From Citrobacter rodentium NBRC 105723 = DSM 16636 (lineage in GTDB: Bacteria; Pseudomonadota; Gammaproteobacteria; Enterobacterales; Enterobacteriaceae): a DNA stretch of 64,000 nucleotides. Made by a program: the position numbers and the translations under genes. The notes under the pieces were generated by a model that saw nothing but the letters and a program-made list of their open reading frames with translations, was not told the DNA's origin and did no database searches. Shown one piece after another: positions 34,783 through 42,686 of this stretch. The stretch is from NCBI RefSeq assembly GCF_021278985.1, contig NZ_CP082833.1, positions 4,030,001 through 4,094,000 of the forward strand. The letters run 5' to 3'. The stretch's first letter is position 1; every line of letters starts with the position of its first letter.

Positions 34783-34806
34783 GACGTCGGGAAACACAAA
34801 TTACGG

Positions 34807-34838
34807 GCCGCTAACTTCAGGTTAGCGGCTTTTTTTTT
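34807..34838 (+). terminator. Rho-independent terminator of dtpA
   Basis: A 9-bp perfect stem (GCCGCTAAC / GTTAGCGGC) with a 5-nt loop is followed by nine T. Confidence 0.95.
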
Positions 34839-34888
34839 ACCCGCTCCCGCACTAGGATAGGTTAACCCCCCGTTGAAAGGAGTAACCG

Positions 34889-35494
34889 ATGAAACTGTTC
34901 TATAAGCCGGGCGCCTGTTCCCTCGCCTCCCACATTACCTTTCGCGAGAGCGGAAAAGATTTCACTCTTGACGGCGTTGACCTGATGAAAAAGCGCCTCG
35001 AAAACGGCGATGATTTTCTGGCGGTGAACCCAAAGGGACAGGTTCCCGCACTGCTGCTTGATGACGGCACGCTGCTGACCGAAGGCGTAGCGATCATGCA
35101 GTACCTTGCGGACAGCGTGCCGGATCGTCAGCTGCTGGCGCCGGTTAACAGCATTTCACGCTACAAGACGCTTGAGTGGCTGAACTACATTGCGACCGAG
35201 CTGCACAAAGGCTTTACGCCGCTGTTTCGCCCCGATACGCCGGAGGAGTACAAGCCCACCGTGCGCGCGCTACTGGAGAAGAAGCTACAGTATGTTGATG
35301 ACGTCCTGAAAGACGAACCGTGGATTTGCGGTCAGCGCTTTACCATCGCAGACGCCTATCTGTTTACCGTTCTGCGCTGGGCTTATGCGGTGAAGCTGAA
35401 GATGGAAGGACTGGCGCATATTGCCGACTATATGACGCGAGTGGCGGAACGGCCTGCGGTTGCCGCAGCGCTGAAAGCGGAGGGGTTACAGTAA
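34889..35494 (+). CDS. gstA: GstA, beta-class glutathione S-transferase
   Basis: A 201-residue cytosolic transferase of the bacterial beta class. The N-terminal thioredoxin-like domain starts MKLFYKPGAC, with the class-defining Cys10; the glutathione-binding PAL loop is in GQVPALLLDDG and the TEGVAIMQYL element follows. The C-terminal helical domain has the N-capping motif FTIADAYLF. It conjugates glutathione to electrophiles and may reduce peroxides. GAAAGGAG precedes the ATG. It converges on pdxY across a REP pair. Confidence 0.97.
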   Translation: MKLFYKPGACSLASHITFRESGKDFTLDGVDLMKKRLENGDDFLAVNPKGQVPALLLDDGTLLTEGVAIMQYLADSVPDRQLLAPVNSISRYKTLEWLNYIATELHKGFTPLFRPDTPEEYKPTVRALLEKKLQYVDDVLKDEPWICGQRFTIADAYLFTVLRWAYAVKLKMEGLAHIADYMTRVAERPAVAAALKAEGLQ

Positions 35495-35530
35495 GCGGTG
35501 AAGCCTCTCCGGCAGGTTACTGTCGGAGAG

Positions 35531-35585
35531 CGGCGTAAACGCCTTACCCGGTCTGCAAAACCTGCAGGCCGGATAAGCACGGCGG
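35531..35585. repeat. REP pair between gstA and pdxY
   Basis: Two facing REP-like units (CGCCTTACCCGGTCTGC and GCAGGCCGGATAAGC) form a larger imperfect palindrome. This is a BIME-type arrangement between converging genes. Confidence 0.55.
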
Positions 35586-35591
35586 AAAAAA

Positions 35592-36452
35592 CTAAAGGCG
35601 CGTGGCGCTAAAATAATGCTCAGGCCGGGCGATACGATCCTGCGCCGCGACCACCTGCAGTTCATACTCCTGCATGGCTTTTGTCGCAATCATAATCTCA
35701 TACACCGCTGCGGTTACATGCTCCAGCGCCTGCTGAATGGTTGCCCCTTGCAGGAGCTTCACTAATAGTAAACCGCTGGTGACGTCACCCACGCCTACCG
35801 GCTGACGCATACCGAAATCCACCAGCGGACGGCTGATATGCCAGGCTTCCTCTGCGGTCACCAGCAGCATTTCGAAACGCTCATGGCTAAATCCCGCCCG
35901 CGCCAGATGTTTCACCAGCACGATCTGCGGTCCCTGGGCAATCAGTTCGCGGGCGGCCGCCACCGCTTCGTCAACCGTGTTCACCGCATGTTCGCAGAGG
36001 ATCTCCAGCTCAATCAGGTTCGGCGCGATGATATCGCTGGCCGGCAGAGCATAGCGAAGGTGAAATTCCGCCACGCCGGGCGCCACGATGCAGCCCTTTT
36101 CCGGATGGCCCATCACCGGATCGCAGAAATATTTTGCCGCAGGATTTGCCGATTTCACCTGCCGGACAATACCCAGGATATGCTCGCCCTGCTCCGCTGA
36201 ACCGAGATAGCCGCTCAGCACCGCGTCGCAGCGCCTGAGCTGATCGATGTCGGCAATACCCTGTACAATCTCCGTCAGATGCGACGGCGGCATCACGCAG
36301 CCGGTCCATTTACCGTACTGCGTGTGGTTAGAGAACTGAACCGTATTGAGGGGCCAGACGTTGGCGCCAAGACGGCGCATCGGAAACTCCGCGGCGCTAT
36401 TGCCAGCATGTCCAAAAACAACGTGGGACTGGATGGCGAGGATATTCTTCAT
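35592..36452 (-). CDS. pdxY: PdxY, pyridoxal kinase
   Basis: The ATG at 36450-36452 gives MKNILAIQSHVVFGHAGNS and 286 residues; the reading frame continues upstream but the added residues do not look like the family. It is a ribokinase-like pyridoxal kinase with the substrate-binding N-terminus SHVVFGHAGN and the phosphate-binding GVGDVTSG near residue 220. It phosphorylates pyridoxal in B6 salvage. It is the gene after tyrS, and a terminator lies between them, so expression probably depends partly on tyrS read-through. Confidence 0.96.
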   Translation of the reverse strand: MKNILAIQSHVVFGHAGNSAAEFPMRRLGANVWPLNTVQFSNHTQYGKWTGCVMPPSHLTEIVQGIADIDQLRRCDAVLSGYLGSAEQGEHILGIVRQVKSANPAAKYFCDPVMGHPEKGCIVAPGVAEFHLRYALPASDIIAPNLIELEILCEHAVNTVDEAVAAARELIAQGPQIVLVKHLARAGFSHERFEMLLVTAEEAWHISRPLVDFGMRQPVGVGDVTSGLLLVKLLQGATIQQALEHVTAAVYEIMIATKAMQEYELQVVAAQDRIARPEHYFSATRL

Positions 36453-36473
36453 TTTTTTACTTACCACAACCCT

Positions 36474-36507
36474 GAAAAAATAAAGGGGCGTAGTCTCCCA
36501 CGCCCCC
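36474..36507 (-). terminator. Terminator/attenuator between tyrS and pdxY
   Basis: On the minus strand the stem GGGGCGT / ACGCCCC is followed by a run of T (TTTATTTTTT) just before pdxY. It closes the tyrS transcript and sets how much read-through reaches pdxY. Confidence 0.85.
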
Positions 36508-36519
36508 GCTGACTTGTTG

Positions 36520-37794
36520 TTACTTCCAGCACACCAGACAGTAATTCTTTTTCCCGCGACGCAGCAGCGTATAGCGGCCATACAGACGATCGTCGTCAAC
36601 AAAAATGTATTCCGGATCGGACTGTTTCTCGCCGTTAATGGTGATGGCGTTCGACGCAATGGTCTTGCGCGCCTGGCCGCGCGACGGCTGCAGTTCGGAA
36701 TCCACCAGCGCCTGCATCAGATCCGCGCCTTTTTCCATCTCCACCATCGGCACGCCATCCTGCGCCAGCTGTTCGAAGTCGGCCTCGCTCAGCGCGCTCA
36801 GCGTACCGTTGAACAGGCTTTCGGTGATGCGCTTCGCCGCCGCCAGTCCTTCTTCGCCGTGAACCAGACGCGTGACCTGCTCGGCCAGCACGTACTGGGC
36901 GCGCGGCGCTTTTCCGCTGTTCTTATCTTCTTCTTCCAGAGCATTGATTTCCGCAATGTCCATAAAGGTGAAGAATTTGAGGAAGCGGTAAACGTCCGCA
37001 TCGGCGGTGTTGATCCAGAACTGGTAGAATTTGTACGGGCTGGTTTTCTTCGGATCCAGCCAGACCGCGCCGCCTTCGGTTTTGCCGAATTTGGTGCCAT
37101 CGGCTTTGGTGATCAGCGGTACGGTCAGACCGAACACCTGGTTCTGATGCAGACGACGGGTCAGATCGATACCGGAGGTGATGTTGCCCCACTGATCGGA
37201 ACCGCCGATTTGCAGCGCCACGCCGTGCAGCTTATTCAGGCAGGCAAAGTCGTAACCCTGCAACAGGTTATAGGAGAATTCGGTAAACGAGATGCCCTGA
37301 TCGTCGCGGTTCAGACGCTGCTTCACCGCTTCTTTGTTGATCATCTGGTTAACGGAGAAATGCTTACCGATATCGCGCAGGAAGGTCAGCACGTTCATGC
37401 TGCCGAACCAGTCGTAGTTATTAGCCGCGATGGCGGAGTTTTCGCCGCAGTCGAAGTCAAGGAACGGGGCAACCTGCTTACGGATTTTGTCTACCCACTC
37501 CTGAACGGTTTCTTCGGTGTTCAGTTTACGCTCGGCAGCCTTAAAGCTCGGGTCGCCAATCAGGCCCGTTGCGCCGCCGACCAGCGCGACAGGCTTGTGC
37601 CCTGCCTGCTGAAAGCGTTTCAGGCATAACAATGGAACAAGATGCCCCAAATGCAAGCTGTCAGCGGTAGGATCGAAGCCGCAATAGAGCGCGATCGGGC
37701 CTTGCGCCAGTCGCTCTGCTAACGCTTCCTCGTCCGTCACCTGGGCGATAAGCCCCCGCTCTTGCAATTGTTTAATCAAGTTACTGCTTGCCAT
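36520..37794 (-). CDS. tyrS: TyrS, tyrosyl-tRNA synthetase
   Basis: The start at 37794 gives MASSNLIKQLQERG and 424 residues, the E. coli length; an ATG four codons upstream is in frame. The class I signature HLGH is at residues 48-51 and the KMSKS-like loop is KFGKT. A C-terminal S4 RNA-binding domain ends the protein (SRGQARKTIASNAITING). It charges tRNA-Tyr and is essential. pdxH lies upstream and pdxY downstream on the same strand. Confidence 0.98.
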   Translation of the reverse strand: MASSNLIKQLQERGLIAQVTDEEALAERLAQGPIALYCGFDPTADSLHLGHLVPLLCLKRFQQAGHKPVALVGGATGLIGDPSFKAAERKLNTEETVQEWVDKIRKQVAPFLDFDCGENSAIAANNYDWFGSMNVLTFLRDIGKHFSVNQMINKEAVKQRLNRDDQGISFTEFSYNLLQGYDFACLNKLHGVALQIGGSDQWGNITSGIDLTRRLHQNQVFGLTVPLITKADGTKFGKTEGGAVWLDPKKTSPYKFYQFWINTADADVYRFLKFFTFMDIAEINALEEEDKNSGKAPRAQYVLAEQVTRLVHGEEGLAAAKRITESLFNGTLSALSEADFEQLAQDGVPMVEMEKGADLMQALVDSELQPSRGQARKTIASNAITINGEKQSDPEYIFVDDDRLYGRYTLLRRGKKNYCLVCWK

Positions 37795-37920
37795 CAAAAT
37801 CTCCATGTATAAAACGACTGCACCTCTGCCGGTACACGACTTTTCGCCAGACGCGAAAGCTCTATAGAATAAAGCGCCGACGCACGCAGCGCTAGCGCTT
37901 AAAACAACAAATTTCCGGGT

Positions 37921-38577
37921 TTAAGGCGCAAGCCGATCAATTTTCCACGCGTTATTTTCGCGCTGGTATAAAAAGCGATCGTGCAATCGATGTTCGCCGC
38001 CCTGCCAGAACTCCATTTGCTCAATGCTGACGCGAAAACCGCCCCAGAAGCTGGGAAGCGGGATCTCTCCCTGCCGGAATTTCTGTTTCAGTTCGAGGAA
38101 CTTGCTTTCGAGGATGCCGCGCGCGGAAATCCGGCTGGACTGCTTAGAGACCCAGGCGCCAATCTGGCTGTCGCGCGGGCGGCTGTGGAAATACTTCACC
38201 ACCTCCAGCGTCGATAGCCGCTCGGCCTGGCCGATGACCATTACCTGGCGTTCCAGCATATGCCAGGGAAACAGCAGGCTGACGCGCGGATTATTTTCAA
38301 TCTGATGCGCTTTGCGACTGCCAAGGTTGGTATAAAACACCAGTCCGCGCTCATCGTAGTGTTTGAGCAGGACGATGCGCTGATACGGCTGGCCAGTTTC
38401 ATCAACGGTGGCGACCACCATCGCGGTCGGGTCCGCCAGCCTGGCGTCACATGCCTGAGCCAGCCAGCGTTCGAAGAGGGTTAACGGTTCGGCGGGAAGG
38501 TCGTGGCGACGCAGACCGCCTTTGGTGTATTCACGGCGCAGATGCGCGATTTGCTGCAATTCGTCGTTATCAGACAT
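37921..38577 (-). CDS. pdxH: PdxH, pyridoxine/pyridoxamine 5'-phosphate oxidase
   Basis: A 218-residue FMN-dependent oxidase that makes pyridoxal 5'-phosphate from pyridoxine or pyridoxamine phosphate, the last step of B6 synthesis. The FMN-binding region RIVLLKHYDERGLVFYTN and the C-terminal family signature (WGGFRVSIEQMEFWQGGEHRLHDRF region) are intact. It lies between mliC and tyrS on the same strand, with pdxY two genes downstream, so B6 salvage and oxidation genes are clustered. Confidence 0.98.
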   Translation of the reverse strand: MSDNDELQQIAHLRREYTKGGLRRHDLPAEPLTLFERWLAQACDARLADPTAMVVATVDETGQPYQRIVLLKHYDERGLVFYTNLGSRKAHQIENNPRVSLLFPWHMLERQVMVIGQAERLSTLEVVKYFHSRPRDSQIGAWVSKQSSRISARGILESKFLELKQKFRQGEIPLPSFWGGFRVSIEQMEFWQGGEHRLHDRFLYQRENNAWKIDRLAP

Positions 38578-38635
38578 GGTGTTCGCTACGGATTGTCAGT
38601 GGGTGGCGCTATTGTGCGCCGCCCTGCTGGAAATC

Positions 38636-38959
38636 TCAACGCTGCGGATTTTGTAACTGGCAGTTATTCAACACGATGCGGTCACGTTTATAGACGGTCG
38701 CGCTGTCGCCTTTCGACCAGAAGACATAAATTCCGTCGGTGTAGCGCGCGCCTGACGCGGAAACGCCCTGCTTCAGGGTGAGGAGCTTATTGTCATAGAC
38801 AAAACTCACATCCTGACGGGTGTTATTGACTTTGACGGTCAGCGGTTTTTCATCGCACTGGTATTCCAGCGTGTTGGTTTGCAAACGTTCGACAAACTGG
38901 TTGTAGACGCTACAGCCCGACAGCATAAGCGGCAGGCAAAGGAGTAACAGTTTTTTCAT
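38636..38959 (-). CDS. mliC: MliC, membrane-bound lysozyme inhibitor of C-type lysozyme
   Basis: A 107-residue lipoprotein with signal peptide and lipobox LSGC (lipidated Cys16). The mature domain is the compact beta barrel of the MliC/PliC family, with the conserved YQCDEK and the Gly-rich loop near GARYTDGIYVFWSKG. It inhibits host C-type lysozyme at the outer membrane face of the periplasm. It lies between anmK and pdxH, all read leftwards. Length is close to the 109 residues of E. coli MliC. Confidence 0.96.
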   Translation of the reverse strand: MKKLLLLCLPLMLSGCSVYNQFVERLQTNTLEYQCDEKPLTVKVNNTRQDVSFVYDNKLLTLKQGVSASGARYTDGIYVFWSKGDSATVYKRDRIVLNNCQLQNPQR

Positions 38960-39052
38960 AGACGTATCCTGAAGACTTTCCTGGTCCCGGAGGGCGAAGT
39001 CGCCCTCCCTAACATCCTGAGTGTACCGACAGAACGGCGAGGAAAAATTCAG

Positions 39053-40174
39053 TTAACTCTGAGTTCGCGGGGTAGCGGGATAAATTGCCCCCAGCACGCT
39101 TGCTTCCCGGGCGCCGGTCACCGACGGCAAATTGCCCGGTAGCCCGGCAAGAGTCCGCCATGCCAGCCAGGCAAACGCCAGCGCCTCCATATCGTCGCCG
39201 CTGATGCCCGCCTCATCGGTGGCGGACACTTCCGTCCCCGGCAGCAGTCCCGCCAGCCGCGCCATCAGCAGCGGATTGCGGCTTCCTCCGCCGCAGACCA
39301 GCAGGCGTTCACAGCCGCCGCTCAGCAGCACCTGTTCGGCGATGGTCACCGCGGTCAGCTCGGTAAGGGTGGCCTGCACGTCCTGAGGCTGAACGCCCGG
39401 AAACGCCGCCAGCTGGCGTTCAATCCAGCCATAGTTAAAATACTCTCGCCCGGTGCTTTTCGGCGCCGGCAGCGCGAACCACGGATCGCTGAGCATGGCC
39501 TGTAACAGAGGAAGAATCACCGTTCCGCCGCGCGCCCATTCGGCATCTTTATCATAAGGCTTACCGCACTGGCGCCAGATCCAGGCGTCCATCAGCATAT
39601 TGCCCGGTCCCGTATCGTGCCCGCGAACGGGCTGGCCGGGGATCAGCAGCGAGAGATTGGCAATGCCGCCGATATTTAGCACCGTCCGTCGTTCGCCCGG
39701 ATGCGCCAGCAGCGCATGATGAAAAGCGGGCACCAGCGGCGCGCCTTGTCCGCCCAGCGCCATATCGCGGCGGCGAAAATCGCCGACCACGGTGATGCCG
39801 GTGCGCGCGACAAGCTGATTATTGTCGCCAATCTGCATCGTGTGCGGCACACTCCCGCCCGGCTCATGCCAGACCGTTTGACCGTGACAGCCTATCGCCA
39901 CAATCTCCCTCGGATGCAGTTTTTCCTGCGCCAGCAGGCCATTAACCGCATCGGCAAACAGCTGCCCGAGCTGGCTGTCAAGCTGGCCTAACTGCGAAAG
40001 GGTCAGCGGCTGGCCCTGGCAAATATCCAGAATCGCCTGTTTAAGCGAAACCGGCATCGGCCAGCTCAGGCTTCCCTGTTGCGCCACCATCGTGTCATCT
40101 ATCGTCGCCAGTACCACATCAACACCATCGAGACTGGTGCCGGACATCACGCCAATATAACGCCCCGATTTCAT
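39053..40174 (-). CDS. anmK: AnmK, anhydro-N-acetylmuramic acid kinase
   Basis: A 373-residue kinase of the ASKHA superfamily that hydrates and phosphorylates 1,6-anhydro-MurNAc during cell-wall recycling. The N-terminal MSGTSLDGVD loop and the phosphate-binding GGIANLS motif are present, as is HDTGPGNMLMDAW. Length is near the 369 residues of E. coli AnmK. It is divergent from slyB; mliC follows downstream on the same strand after a 93-bp gap. Confidence 0.97.
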   Translation of the reverse strand: MKSGRYIGVMSGTSLDGVDVVLATIDDTMVAQQGSLSWPMPVSLKQAILDICQGQPLTLSQLGQLDSQLGQLFADAVNGLLAQEKLHPREIVAIGCHGQTVWHEPGGSVPHTMQIGDNNQLVARTGITVVGDFRRRDMALGGQGAPLVPAFHHALLAHPGERRTVLNIGGIANLSLLIPGQPVRGHDTGPGNMLMDAWIWRQCGKPYDKDAEWARGGTVILPLLQAMLSDPWFALPAPKSTGREYFNYGWIERQLAAFPGVQPQDVQATLTELTAVTIAEQVLLSGGCERLLVCGGGSRNPLLMARLAGLLPGTEVSATDEAGISGDDMEALAFAWLAWRTLAGLPGNLPSVTGAREASVLGAIYPATPRTQS

Positions 40175-40303
40175 ATAGGTTCCTTGTTAACCATGACTCT
40201 GCGTCACACTCCAACATAATCGCCCCGGCAATGCTACGCTTCTTAACGTTTTTATCTGAAAAACGCTTTCGCTTGCTCTGTGGCATAAATTCCCTGAATA
40301 GTT

Positions 40304-40320
40304 CGTTTAAAGTTGGTTAA
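40304..40320 (+). promoter_or_regulatory. PhoP box upstream of slyB
   Basis: CGTTTA-N5-GGTTAA matches the direct-repeat PhoP box ((G/T)GTTTA-N5-(G/T)GTTTA) with one mismatch per half. A -10-like TACTAT begins at 40330, ten bases after the box, the usual spacing of a PhoP-activated promoter. SlyB belongs to the PhoP regulon in E. coli and Salmonella. Confidence 0.75.
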
Positions 40321-40444
40321 TGGGGCTGTTACTATGATTTCTGCCTGATCTGAGCAGATTAAGTGACCTTAAACACGCAAATACCATATAATTTGACCAT
40401 GAGGGATGCTGGCGTAGCGTTTCATGGTGAACAGGAGATTTTAA

Positions 40445-40912
40445 ATGATTAAACGTGTGCTGATCGTTTCACTGGCTGGCTTGTCATTGGTGGGTTGTGC
40501 CAACACTGATAGCCTGTCTGGCGATGTGTATACCGCTTCTGAAGCGAAACAAGTTCAGAACGTCACTTACGGCACGATTGTTAACGTTCGTCCGGTCCAG
40601 ATTCAGGCGGGTAATGATGAAAACGTGATCGGTGCGATTGGCGGTGCAGTACTCGGTGGTTTCCTTGGTAACACCATCGGCGGCGGCACCGGTCGTTCCC
40701 TTGCAACCGCGGCAGGCGCTGTCGCTGGCGGCGTCGCAGGTCAGGGCGTTCAGGGCGCGATGAACAAAACGCAGGGCGTTGAGCTGGAAATCCGTAAGGA
40801 TGATGGCAATACCATCATGGTAGTGCAGAAACAGGGTAATACCCGCTTCTCAGCAGGACAGCGCGTAGTCCTGGCCAGCAATGGCCGTCAGGTTACCGTC
40901 TCTCCGCGCTAA
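40445..40912 (+). CDS. slyB: SlyB, outer membrane lipoprotein
   Basis: A 155-residue lipoprotein with lipobox LVGC (Cys18). The middle of the mature part is a glycine-zipper region (GAIGGAVLGGFLGNTIGGGTGR) that inserts in the outer membrane, followed by a small beta domain. SlyB is a PhoPQ-regulated envelope stress protein that forms rings around beta-barrel proteins to protect outer membrane integrity. A PhoP box lies 125 bp upstream. The start is supported by CAGGAG before the ATG. Confidence 0.97.
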   Translation: MIKRVLIVSLAGLSLVGCANTDSLSGDVYTASEAKQVQNVTYGTIVNVRPVQIQAGNDENVIGAIGGAVLGGFLGNTIGGGTGRSLATAAGAVAGGVAGQGVQGAMNKTQGVELEIRKDDGNTIMVVQKQGNTRFSAGQRVVLASNGRQVTVSPR

Positions 40913-40919
40913 ATAAATT

Positions 40920-40947
40920 AACGTGTGGTCAGCGCTGGCCACACGTT
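40920..40947. terminator. Bidirectional hairpin between slyB and slyA
   Basis: The inverted repeat AACGTGTGG / CCACACGTT continues into a self-complementary centre, giving a long stem between two converging genes. T-rich tracts are short, so strength is uncertain. Confidence 0.75.
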
Positions 40948-40953
40948 GCTTTC

Positions 40954-41394
40954 TCAATCCCGCGACTGAAGTTCAATAATATTGTGCTCGAGCCGGGCAA
41001 TAAGTTTGATCAACAGTTCAATCTCCTGCGCGGAAATCCCTTCGAGGATCTCGCCGCGGGTTTTGTTAATAACCCCTTCCATATCGGCGATCAGCGGTTC
41101 AGCCTTCTCGGTCAGCTTGATACGTTTCGCCCGGCGATCGCTGGCGCACGTCTGACGTGAGATAAGCCCTTTTTCTTCCAGCTGATCCAGCGTGCGCACC
41201 AGTGACGGCTGTTCAATGCCAATCGCTTTTGCCAGCTGTATCTGTGACTGATCGGGCGGCAATTGATGAATGTTGTGCAGCGTTACCCAGTGTGTCTGCG
41301 TTAATTCCAGAGGCTTAAGACGGTGGTCTATCAAAGCACGCCATATGCGCACCAACCGTGCCAGATCAGAACCAAGTGGCGATTCCAATTTCAT
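40954..41394 (-). CDS. slyA: SlyA, MarR-family transcriptional regulator
   Basis: A 146-residue winged-helix regulator. The dimerisation helices are at both ends and the DNA-reading region is around QIQLAKAIGIEQPSLVRTLDQLEEKG, followed by the wing CASDRRAKRIKLT. SlyA counteracts H-NS silencing at virulence, capsule and stress genes and responds to small aromatic ligands. It converges on slyB and is divergent from the ydhIJK efflux genes, a common arrangement for MarR-type regulators and pumps. Confidence 0.97.
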   Translation of the reverse strand: MKLESPLGSDLARLVRIWRALIDHRLKPLELTQTHWVTLHNIHQLPPDQSQIQLAKAIGIEQPSLVRTLDQLEEKGLISRQTCASDRRAKRIKLTEKAEPLIADMEGVINKTRGEILEGISAQEIELLIKLIARLEHNIIELQSRD

Positions 41395-41589
41395 CTCCTT
41401 ATAATTAGCTTGCTAAGATATTATACTGATTTTAGAATAGTGTGCAGCATTTGTATTACTAAAACAAATGTATTGCGGCATTTGCTCACCCCTTGACATA
41501 ATTTTCAGACATTACGCGGAAAAAACGCCTTCTGTCGTATTTTTTGCTAAAACTGAAGAAACGCGACCTGACGCAAAGGATAATTGCTT

Positions 41590-41829
41590 GTGATCTTCCC
41601 ACTTGATGCAACAGGAATGCCCCTGCAAGACATGGTGATTGGCGCATCTGTTTACTTTCCTCCCTTGTTTAACGCTTTCGCGCTCGGATTCATTCTCTGG
41701 CTTTTTCTCCACCATTTACTGCGCGACCGCATCTATTCTGGTGAAATCTGGCATCCCTTACTGATGGACCTGTCAATCTTTGTTCTCTGCGTCGGTTCCG
41801 GCTTTTTTATACTGGTAGTGTGGTCATGA
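41590..41829 (+). CDS. ydhI: YdhI, DUF1656 small inner membrane protein
   Basis: The GTG at 41590 is chosen because AAAGGA lies 9 nt upstream; a TTG at 41584 is too close to it. This gives 79 residues with two membrane helices and the family motif ASVYFPPLF. DUF1656 proteins are encoded with an HlyD-like adaptor and a FUSC permease in AaeXAB-type systems, where this small protein is AaeX-like. The stop overlaps the ydhJ start (ATGA). The gene is divergent from slyA. Confidence 0.92.
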   Translation: MIFPLDATGMPLQDMVIGASVYFPPLFNAFALGFILWLFLHHLLRDRIYSGEIWHPLLMDLSIFVLCVGSGFFILVVWS

Positions 41830-42686
41830 TGTCGCTTAAAACGGTCAAATACTTCTCTACGATCATTATCGCTACCGCCGCGGTTCTGGTGGGATGGTGG
41901 ATGTGGAACTACTACATGCAGTCGCCGTGGACGCGCGACGGAAAGGTGCGGGCGGAGCAGGTCAGCATTACGCCGCAGGTGTCGGGAACCATTGTCGCTC
42001 TGAAGGTGAAAGATAACCAGTTCGTGAACGCCGGGGATCTGCTTTTCAGCCTCGACAAGACTCCCTTTCATATCGCCGTACTGAATGCTCAGGCGCAGCT
42101 GGCCCGCGCGCAATCCGATCTGGCGAAAGCCAGCAACGAAGCCAACCGTCGCCGCCATTTAACCCAAAACGTCATCTCCGCTGAAGAGGTCGATACCGCT
42201 AATCTTAACGTTAAAGCCATGCAGGCCAGCGTCGATGCGGCGCAGGCGACGCTGAAGCAGGCGCAATGGCAGCTCAGCCAGACGGACGTTCGTGCCCCGG
42301 TCGCCGGATGGATTACCAATCTTACCACCCGCGCCGGCGACTTCGCCTCAACCGGGCAGCCGCTGTTTGCGCTGGTCGACAGCCACTCCTTTTATGTGAT
42401 GGGGTATTTTGAAGAGACCAAGCTGCGCCATATCCGGGAAGGCGCGCCCGCGCGCATTACCCTCTACAGCGGCAACATAAAGTTACAGGGTCACGTCTCC
42501 AGCATCGGGCGCGCTATTTACGATCAGAGCGTGGAAAGCGATTCGGGTCTGGTGCCGGATATTAAACCTAACGTCCCGTGGGTCCGGCTGGCGCAGCGGG
42601 TGCCGGTACGCATCGAATTCAACGAACTGCCCCGCGACGTGACCCTGGTCGCAGGAACCACCTGCAGCGTGGCAATTGGGCAATAA
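41826..42686 (+). CDS. ydhJ: YdhJ, HlyD-family membrane fusion protein
   Basis: The ATG at 41826 overlaps the ydhI stop and gives 286 residues. One N-terminal membrane helix (about 10-28) is followed by a lipoyl-like domain (VSGTIVALKVKDNQFV), an alpha-helical hairpin (about 85-150) and a second lipoyl half ending in RAPVAGWITNL. It is an AaeA/EmrA-type periplasmic adaptor that would link YdhK to an outer membrane channel such as TolC. The stop is directly followed by the ydhK ATG. Confidence 0.95.
   Translation: MMSLKTVKYFSTIIIATAAVLVGWWMWNYYMQSPWTRDGKVRAEQVSITPQVSGTIVALKVKDNQFVNAGDLLFSLDKTPFHIAVLNAQAQLARAQSDLAKASNEANRRRHLTQNVISAEEVDTANLNVKAMQASVDAAQATLKQAQWQLSQTDVRAPVAGWITNLTTRAGDFASTGQPLFALVDSHSFYVMGYFEETKLRHIREGAPARITLYSGNIKLQGHVSSIGRAIYDQSVESDSGLVPDIKPNVPWVRLAQRVPVRIEFNELPRDVTLVAGTTCSVAIGQ

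Noticed and set aside
36514..37629. A 371-codon frame opposite tyrS
   Set aside because: It is a shadow frame of the complete essential tyrS gene.
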